Shown: positions 22,783 to 27,757 of the stretch, piece after piece
Layout of the letters: every line of letters begins with the position of its first letter
How positions within the stretch are numbered: position 1 is the first letter of the stretch
Position numbers and translations under genes: made by a program
IMG/VR virus record: IMGVR_UViG_3300046790_000072
Location: 1-27,757 of that record
Source of the DNA: a virus
Strand: one strand, 5' to 3'
Length of the DNA stretch: 27,757 nucleotides
Notes under the pieces: model-generated
Told to the model about the DNA's origin: nothing
The model's database searches: none
The model's input: only the letters and a program-made list of their open reading frames with translations

Positions 22783-23149
22783 TCACCTCAAGCCGATCAG
22801 CGAGGTGCAGGCCCAGATTATCCTTTTACAGGTGGTGAGAATAATCGGGTGCAGGAAACCCGAGCCTGACGTCGCTGCCGGCTATGTCATGGTGATGGTG
22901 CAGTATCCCCCCGACCTGCTGCGCAAGTCGATGGTGCGCTGCCTGTCGACCGAGACGTGGCACAAGCTGCCGACGCCCGGTGCGCTGTGCAAGATGGCCA
23001 ATGACGACCTCGAGCGGCGGCGCGACAAGCTCGCCGTCGTCCAGATCGCCATGCGCCGTCTCGAGATGGTGGCTAGGCTTCGGGAACGCCGCCCGTCATC
23101 TTCTTCTCCCGCTTCGGCTCCGTCTGGATCTTCTTCGGGTAGAGGTTGA
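22619..23149 (+). CDS. Possible replication accessory / helicase-loader-like protein
   Basis: 176 residues from a TTG at 22619, supported by AGGGGG seven bases upstream and by the high third-position GC of this frame from the start, unlike the overlapping resolvase tail. If a later start is preferred, ATG 22760 is available. The centre contains AEAILDHLKPISEVQAQIIL and VMVQYPPDLLRKSMVRCLST, then TWHKLPTPGALCKMANDDLE and RRDKLAVVQIAMRRLEMVAR. The 'yP.d....a.......f.Pt..El......R...' arrangement is seen in phage replication-associated (P/loader-type) proteins, but no ATPase motif is present, so this is only a suggestion. The end is Ser/Pro-rich and runs 77 bases antisense to the ParB-like gene. 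Confidence 0.5.
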   Translation: MNELTPSTPNVPGRNVLWRGLLAHADAVSRVPRLLDIEPSPQDHQLPMLAEAILDHLKPISEVQAQIILLQVVRIIGCRKPEPDVAAGYVMVMVQYPPDLLRKSMVRCLSTETWHKLPTPGALCKMANDDLERRRDKLAVVQIAMRRLEMVARLRERRPSSSSPASAPSGSSSGRG

Positions 23150-24734
23150 GCTTGAAAGCATGGGGCCCGGTAGCTGCAACTACGCAGTCGGCAACGTGTG
23201 CGGATTTGGGCTTGGCAGTCTTGCCCGCCTCCTTGTCGCCCGAGCGCCGGCGGTAGTCGATCAGCTGGTCGGTCCGATAGCGTTTGAAGAAGTCGCTGCC
23301 GGGCACCAGCCAGTCACGGCTGCCCAGCTCGGCAAGGTGACCCTTGAGGTTCTGCTGGCCGTAGGGTGCCATGACCAGCGAGGCACAGGCCTTGAGGAAC
23401 AGCGCCTTGCGCGATGACGGCTTCATCTCGCAGAACCCCTCGTAGGTGAGCTTGCCGACCTCGGCCTGGGCGATCGCCTCGGCCTCGCTCGACAGGATCA
23501 GCGCCTCGGCCGGGTAGTCCTTGTTGAGCCGCTCCCAGCGCTTCAGGGGCGCGCTGCTGCCGTAGCTGCTGTAGCTGCCGGTCCAGAAGCCGCTGCCGAG
23601 GTGGCGCTCGATCACCATGAACTGGGCCAGCAGCTCGTCGCCTTCCTCGATCCGGGTGAAGAGGTCGGAGGCAGCCAGCGCGTTGACGATCTCCTGCTGG
23701 GCGACGGTGAGCTCGGTGCACAGCAGCGGCTTGACGTTCTCAGCCGGTGTCTCGTCGGCCGAGTGCACCTTCTTCTTGATCTTGCCCTTGTCATCGACCG
23801 CCTTGCGGCCGATCCGGTTCTTGTGGACCGTGATGAAGCCGTGGTGGTCGGCCTTGAGGAAGCATTTCAGCCTCGCCCTGTCCTCCTTGCCGATCTTGCC
23901 GGTGACCTCGACGGTGTTCTGCAGGGTCTGCCAGTCCTCGCGATCGAGGATCTCGACCTTGTCGTAGCCTTCCTTCTCCAGTGCGGCGACCTCCTCGGCT
24001 GCCCACTTGTCCTGCAGTTCCTTCACCTTCTTGCGGTCGAGCAGCCAGATGTTCTCGCCGAACAGGTCGCGCTCCTGCGGGCCGTCATACTGGTCGAGGT
24101 CGAAGTTGACGTGCTCGTAGCTCACCCACTTGTCGGTCATCGCCGGCTCGATCATGTGGGTGGCGAAGCCGTCCTTTGCATGAGCCTTGAGGAACGCCTT
24201 CTGTTTGGCGTGGTCGCCCAGCGTGAACTTCATCGCCGCGGCGAGGCTGATCTCGCCCTTGCGGAACAGCTCCTTCACCTCGTCGGCGAGGTTTGCCAGC
24301 TTGACGCGCTGGTCGACCCACTTCCCGTCCTGGCCGAAGCGCAGGCCGATGTCGTCGCCCATCTCGCCCATCTTCGACAGGGTGAGGATGGCCTCGCACT
24401 CGTCGAGCGGGTGCATGCTCATGTGCAGGTTGGCGTGCAGGCTCTGCTCGAGGCCGAGCTTGCGGCCGTCGCCGTTGCCCAGGATGCAGGGCACGCTGCG
24501 GAAGCTCTCGGCCGGCAGCTCGCCGCTGGCCAGCCCGTCGATGATGCAGGTCAGCCGGCGTCCGCCGTCGACGACGTCGTACTTGCCGTCCTCCAGCGAC
24601 TCGACGAGCAGCGGATAGAGCAGGCCCTGCGACTTCAGCGAGGCGATCATCGCCTTGTCGGCGATATGGTCCTTGCGTGCATTGGTGCCGGTGACCACCA
24701 GCTGCTCGATGGGAAGCGTCATTATCTGGGACAT
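23073..24734 (-). CDS. ParB-domain protein
   Basis: 553 residues from ATG 24734, preceded by GGAGG at five bases; an upstream ATG (24767) lacks such a site and was rejected. Residues ~6-100 are a ParB/Spo0J N-terminal domain: LPIEQLVVTGTNARKD, SLKSQGLLYPLLVES, and YDVVDGGRRLTCI (GGRR 57-60, the ParB nucleotide-binding box). Residues ~110-195 (LDECEAILTLSKMGEMGDDI, FGQDGKWVDQRVKLANL, GEISLAAAMKF) match the following helix-turn-helix domain of plasmid-type ParB. The remaining ~350 residues are charged and helical with no family that I know. ParB proteins bind centromere-like sites and CTP; phage copies have been linked to partition, regulation or nuclease action. No ParA is nearby, so simple partition is doubtful. 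It lies in a minus-strand block with the fibre gene, with about 41 bases between them. Confidence 0.85.
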   Translation of the reverse strand: MSQIMTLPIEQLVVTGTNARKDHIADKAMIASLKSQGLLYPLLVESLEDGKYDVVDGGRRLTCIIDGLASGELPAESFRSVPCILGNGDGRKLGLEQSLHANLHMSMHPLDECEAILTLSKMGEMGDDIGLRFGQDGKWVDQRVKLANLADEVKELFRKGEISLAAAMKFTLGDHAKQKAFLKAHAKDGFATHMIEPAMTDKWVSYEHVNFDLDQYDGPQERDLFGENIWLLDRKKVKELQDKWAAEEVAALEKEGYDKVEILDREDWQTLQNTVEVTGKIGKEDRARLKCFLKADHHGFITVHKNRIGRKAVDDKGKIKKKVHSADETPAENVKPLLCTELTVAQQEIVNALAASDLFTRIEEGDELLAQFMVIERHLGSGFWTGSYSSYGSSAPLKRWERLNKDYPAEALILSSEAEAIAQAEVGKLTYEGFCEMKPSSRKALFLKACASLVMAPYGQQNLKGHLAELGSRDWLVPGSDFFKRYRTDQLIDYRRRSGDKEAGKTAKPKSAHVADCVVAATGPHAFKLNLYPKKIQTEPKREKKMTGGVPEA

Positions 24735-24775
24735 AAGTCCTCCATGGGTGAACAGACGCAACTGCATGCCGAGGC

Positions 24776-27616
24776 TTACGCAGCCTCGAGTGCCGCGATC
24801 CTGGCCTCAAGCTCGGCGATCCGGGCCTCGAGCAGCGTGGTTGACGTGCCCGTGGTCGGCGGCGATGCCGGCACCCACTGGCTGGTGTTGCCGTCGTTAT
24901 AGCGGATGTAGAGCGTGCCGCCGCCGGTACTGGCATCGCTGTTGAACCACAGCTGGCCGTCGAGCGGCGAAACCGGAGGCGTCGGGCTGGTGAGCGTGCT
25001 GGTGACGTTGCCGGGGAACTGCGCCGACTTGCCGTATATATGGCCCGGCATATGAAAATCGCCGTTGTCGCTGACGGCGAACTTGAACGTGTTGGCACTA
25101 TCAACGCAGTAGATCAACCAGTCCGCGTTGGTTGTTTGACCCTTCAGGTAGAGCTTCACGTTGGAGAGCGGTACGTTACCTATGCCGACATTTGACATCG
25201 GCCCTGAAATGTTGACGTAGGTGCCGTATATCTCCAACGGCTCGAACGATGTGACGCCGGTCTGGTCGACGCCCTGTATCACCATGCCGCCAGCTTGGGG
25301 GGCAAATCGCACGGCTTTGCTTCCGCCCCTGATCAGCACGACATTGGAGCCGTCCGGTCCCGTGAAAACTCCTGCTTCGGTTGTCGAGGCGGTGAAAGCC
25401 GCCTTCGAGCCCCGTACTTCACCACCAAAAACGTGTGCTCCACCTCGGTCGTTGGCGTAGGTGATCTCGTTGCCGGGAGAGCCGTAGCCGATATAGCCCC
25501 GGCGGGTTCCGTCAGGCTCATGGAACGAGATGTAGCCGGTATTGCTCGCACCTCCGTTAACAATCAGCGCAGCGCCAGTGCCGCCGCCGCCCGCGCCGAC
25601 CTGAACACTAAACGTCGCCGTCGTGCCGGTCAGCGGGCCGGTCAAGGCAGTGCCACTGGCATTAATCGTGGCAAACGTCGTCGTCGTATCGGATGACCGC
25701 AGAAAATGATTTGAAGCGTTGTAGTAATTGTTACCCACTTCTCCGATTGTCATACCGGCGCGCACTGAACCAAACGACACATACTCCGGGTCCGAAAACT
25801 CGATAGCCTTCTTGCCGGAAATGCTGAGTGGTCCTGTAAAGTTCGCCGTCGTGCCGGTCAGCGGGCCGGTCATCGTGTCGCCGGCCACGTTGACGTAGGT
25901 GGCATCGGCCGCACTCGACGACAGGTAGCCCTGGTCCTTGACGAACTTGGTGGTGGCGAGGCTCTGGTCGTTGTCGCCCGCCGCCAGCACCGTCGTGAGC
26001 GTCGGGTTGCCGGTGAACACCGGGCTGGCGAGCGGCGCAATCACCGCCGAGTCGACATCGAGCTCGACGTTGCCGGAAGCCCCGCCGCCGGTCAGGCCGT
26101 AGCCCGCCGCGACGCCCAGGATCGGCCCGTCGCCGGTCGCCGTGTTGAGGTAGCCGGTGATCTTGACCCGCTGCCCGGCCCCGATCGCGGCACCCTGCGA
26201 GCCGATGAACACGGCGTTCATCTGGACCCAGGTGCCCATGTCGATCGGGTCGCCGGTAATGTCGTAGCGGGCGTACTGGGTGGTCGGCACCAGCTCGTTG
26301 GTGACGATCAGGCTGTCACCCGGCAGGAACAGCATGAGGAAGCGGCTCACCAGGTCGGCGTCGGTCTTGCTGATGGCGATGCGCTTGGCATTGGGATCGG
26401 CCGGCACGACGACGAGGTTCGAGATGGCGAACTCGCCGGTGCCCGGATCGACCGCCGTGTTGCCCGATGGATCGTAGGCGTAGATCGCCGCACCCTGGCC
26501 GCGGGTGGCGAACAGCGAGCGTACCCACGAGGTCGAGGCGATGTTGCTCGAGTTGTCGGTGCCCAGCATCTGCGGCACCGAGGTCCGCGTGGTGACCTGC
26601 GGCGTCGCGGTCGGCAGCACGGTGAGCAGCCCGGTCGTCGGTATCGTCAGGTTACCGGGTGCCGTGAGCGTGCCGCCGGTCTGCGGGAAGTAGGTGTTGG
26701 CCGCGTCCGAGATCGTCAAGTAGTTGCTGAGCGGCCCGCCGACCAGCGTCGGGTTGGGGTAGTTGCCGCTGAGCGCCCCGCCGGCCGGCCCGCTGGGCGG
26801 CAGCGAGGTCGGGTAGGCCGCCGCCGAGATGGTCAGCGTGCCGGCGCTGTCGTTGTAGAACGAGGTGATGTTGGTGCCGCCGACGATCAGGGCGGAGACC
26901 CGGTCGTCGGTCGCCTCGGCGAAGTCGGTGATCTGGCTGGCCGTGTGGGTGTGGACGATCGGCGCGTAGAGGGCATTGCCGCCGGCCGGCGTCAGGTAGT
27001 CGGTGCCGGCAATGGCTGCCGTGATCGTCCCGGCCGTGCCCTTCAGCATGCCGGTCACGGTCGTGCCGAGGCTGATCACCGGGGTCGTGGTCGGGGTCGC
27101 TACCGTGCCGTTGAAGCCGTTGGCCGTGGCCACCGACACGCTCGACACCGTGCCCAGGCCGGCATCCGACCACAGCGTGTCGAAGTCGACCGTCGACTTC
27201 TTGAGCAGGATCTGTCCCGGCAGGCCGCCCTCGGCGACGCCCGGACCGGGCGGGCCGACCAGCCCGGGGCCGCCCATCAGGACGGGCGTGCCGTGGCTGT
27301 CGAGGAAGCGCAGGGCCGAGATCGCGTTGCCGTCCCGGGTCGCCATGATGTCGGGGGTCTCGGGGAAGGCGACGATGTCGCGCACGTCGATGATCCGGTT
27401 GCCCGACCGGGTGAAGTCCTCGAGCGAGCTGAGCGGCACCACCTGCGGGCTGGGCGTCGGCGCCAGCAGCCGGGGCTGCGGCGGGATGGCCGGCGGCGGC
27501 GGCGGGACTGCCGGCGCTGGCAGGGCCTGCGCTGCCGCCTTGCGGGCCTGCAGGGCGGCGACAAGGTTCTTGGGCTGGCGGGGCTTGCGGATACGCCACG
27601 GGCTGCTGACGGTCAT
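24776..27616 (-). CDS. Large tail fibre (receptor-binding) protein
   Basis: 946 residues, ATG at 27616 with GAGGA upstream. N terminus basic and Pro-rich (ALPAPAVPPPPPAIPPQP), then a collagen-like piece (GGPGLVGPPGPG near residue 120), then repeated beta-strand shaft segments (GTTVTGMLKGTAGTITAAIA, SGPAGGALSGNYPNPTLVGG, AADATYVNVAGDTMTGPLTG) as in long phage fibres. The last ~60 residues contain PPVSPLDGQLWFNS and IRYNDGNTSQWVPASP, shared with the plus-strand fibre genes, and then a heptad coiled coil LLEARIAELEARIAALEAA that probably holds a trimer. Residues ~580-855 (bases ~25050-25880) are visibly less GC-rich than the rest. A 29-base repeat occurs twice in the shaft. Being on the opposite strand from the virion genes is unusual; it may be an alternative or additional host-range fibre. 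Confidence 0.85.
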   Translation of the reverse strand: MTVSSPWRIRKPRQPKNLVAALQARKAAAQALPAPAVPPPPPAIPPQPRLLAPTPSPQVVPLSSLEDFTRSGNRIIDVRDIVAFPETPDIMATRDGNAISALRFLDSHGTPVLMGGPGLVGPPGPGVAEGGLPGQILLKKSTVDFDTLWSDAGLGTVSSVSVATANGFNGTVATPTTTPVISLGTTVTGMLKGTAGTITAAIAGTDYLTPAGGNALYAPIVHTHTASQITDFAEATDDRVSALIVGGTNITSFYNDSAGTLTISAAAYPTSLPPSGPAGGALSGNYPNPTLVGGPLSNYLTISDAANTYFPQTGGTLTAPGNLTIPTTGLLTVLPTATPQVTTRTSVPQMLGTDNSSNIASTSWVRSLFATRGQGAAIYAYDPSGNTAVDPGTGEFAISNLVVVPADPNAKRIAISKTDADLVSRFLMLFLPGDSLIVTNELVPTTQYARYDITGDPIDMGTWVQMNAVFIGSQGAAIGAGQRVKITGYLNTATGDGPILGVAAGYGLTGGGASGNVELDVDSAVIAPLASPVFTGNPTLTTVLAAGDNDQSLATTKFVKDQGYLSSSAADATYVNVAGDTMTGPLTGTTANFTGPLSISGKKAIEFSDPEYVSFGSVRAGMTIGEVGNNYYNASNHFLRSSDTTTTFATINASGTALTGPLTGTTATFSVQVGAGGGGTGAALIVNGGASNTGYISFHEPDGTRRGYIGYGSPGNEITYANDRGGAHVFGGEVRGSKAAFTASTTEAGVFTGPDGSNVVLIRGGSKAVRFAPQAGGMVIQGVDQTGVTSFEPLEIYGTYVNISGPMSNVGIGNVPLSNVKLYLKGQTTNADWLIYCVDSANTFKFAVSDNGDFHMPGHIYGKSAQFPGNVTSTLTSPTPPVSPLDGQLWFNSDASTGGGTLYIRYNDGNTSQWVPASPPTTGTSTTLLEARIAELEARIAALEAA
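25616..25644 (-). repeat. 29-base direct repeat, copy 1
   Basis: An exact 29-base copy of 25844-25872 inside the minus-strand fibre gene, 228 bases (76 codons) apart and in frame. It encodes the strand segment around TGPLTGTTA. It lies at the inner side of the lower-GC fibre domain and could allow in-frame deletion or exchange by recombination. Confidence 0.85.
25844..25872 (-). repeat. 29-base direct repeat, copy 2
   Basis: The second exact copy of the repeat at 25616-25644. It coincides with the change from GC-rich fibre shaft (right side) to lower-GC distal domain (left side), so it may be the join where the domain was exchanged. Confidence 0.85.
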
Positions 27617-27643
27617 GCTGTCCTCGCTGGGTGCTGAGGCACT

Positions 27644-27757
27644 CTATGGCGGGAACTCCATGCTGCACAGCACGACCACGGCCAGCGCCGCCAGCCAGCA
27701 CCAGAAGGCGGGGACCGACCGGGGCGTCGGTCCCCGCCCCCACACCACCACGAGTCG
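27644..27757 (-). CDS. Possible small membrane protein at window edge
   Basis: The minus-strand frame is open from the right edge of the window to a TAG at 27644-27646, 37 residues, with three GTG codons near the edge that could be starts. It contains one hydrophobic span, FWCWLAALAVVVLCSMEF, after a basic stretch. It could be a lysis-related single-span protein or the end of a longer one, but its 5' half also forms the 13-bp hairpin described at 27707-27738, which argues that the reading frame may be chance. Nothing else is visible in 27617-27757. Confidence 0.3.
   Translation of the reverse strand, partial: RLVVVWGRGPTPRSVPAFWCWLAALAVVVLCSMEFPP
27707..27738. terminator. Perfect 13-bp hairpin, terminator-like
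   Basis: GGCGGGGACCGAC (27707-27719) pairs exactly with GTCGGTCCCCGCC (27726-27738) around the loop CGGGGC. There is no T run on either side, so a factor-independent terminator is not certain; it may be an RNA processing or protein-binding site. It lies about 90 bases upstream of the minus-strand fibre start and could insulate it from whatever lies to the right. Confidence 0.45.

Noticed and set aside
24735-24767. ATG at 24767 as start of the ParB-like gene
   Set aside because: The added residues (MQLRLFTHGGL) are unlike a ParB N terminus and GGAGG is placed correctly for ATG 24734.
1-27757. CRISPR arrays, tRNA genes, insertion sequences, attachment sites
   Set aside because: No regularly spaced repeats, no cloverleaf-like sequence with conserved T-arm, no transposase or integrase frame, and no long terminal repeats were recognised by eye.

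Overview
The window is about 27.8 kb of a GC-rich tailed phage (or a prophage or metagenomic contig of one) with a podovirus, T7-like virion gene order. Nothing in it looks like a cellular chromosome. Every base is in or within about 150 bases of a phage-type gene, genes overlap by ATGA or GTGA, and third codon positions are overwhelmingly G or C. The host is therefore probably a high-GC proteobacterium, but no host-specific gene fixes it. I see no integrase, RNA polymerase, DNA polymerase, terminase, endolysin, tRNA, CRISPR array or reverse transcriptase here. The terminase presumably lies just left of the window, because the first gene is the C-terminal end of the portal.

Bases 1-19070 (plus strand) are the virion module, in the order portal end, Bbp19-like protein, small unknown protein, scaffold, major capsid, small beta-rich head protein, a terminator-like hairpin, tail tubular proteins A and B, three inner virion proteins (gp14-, gp15- and gp16-like), three tail-fibre/appendage genes and a small two-helix membrane protein that could be a holin. 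The outstanding gene is the 2182-residue gp16-like protein. It carries two clear ADP-ribosyltransferase-type (YHGT) domains and a third, weaker one in its middle, so the phage may deliver toxin-like enzymes with its DNA.

Bases 18982-21863 (minus strand) form a tightly overlapped recombination operon: a YqaJ/lambda-Exo-like nuclease, a small protein, another small protein, a Rad52/ERF-like annealing protein, a small protein and a zinc-knuckle plus helix-turn-helix protein. Bases 21947-23149 (plus strand) run divergently from it: a Cro/CI-like repressor, a RuvC-like resolvase and a possible replication accessory protein. The 83-base space between the two operons holds a good sigma70-type promoter and an inverted repeat, a likely switch point.

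Bases 23073-27616 (minus strand) hold a ParB-domain protein and a separate 946-residue tail fibre. The fibre shares a short C-terminal module with the plus-strand fibres, has a low-GC distal domain and contains a 29-base direct repeat. The right edge holds a 13-bp perfect hairpin and a possible small membrane protein cut by the window.

The most notable points are the multi-ART ejected protein with one compositionally foreign ART domain, a dual-coded scaffold N terminus, mosaic host-range modules on both strands, and a YqaJ nuclease whose usual catalytic Glu is Gln. All family assignments come from reading the sequences; no database search was run.
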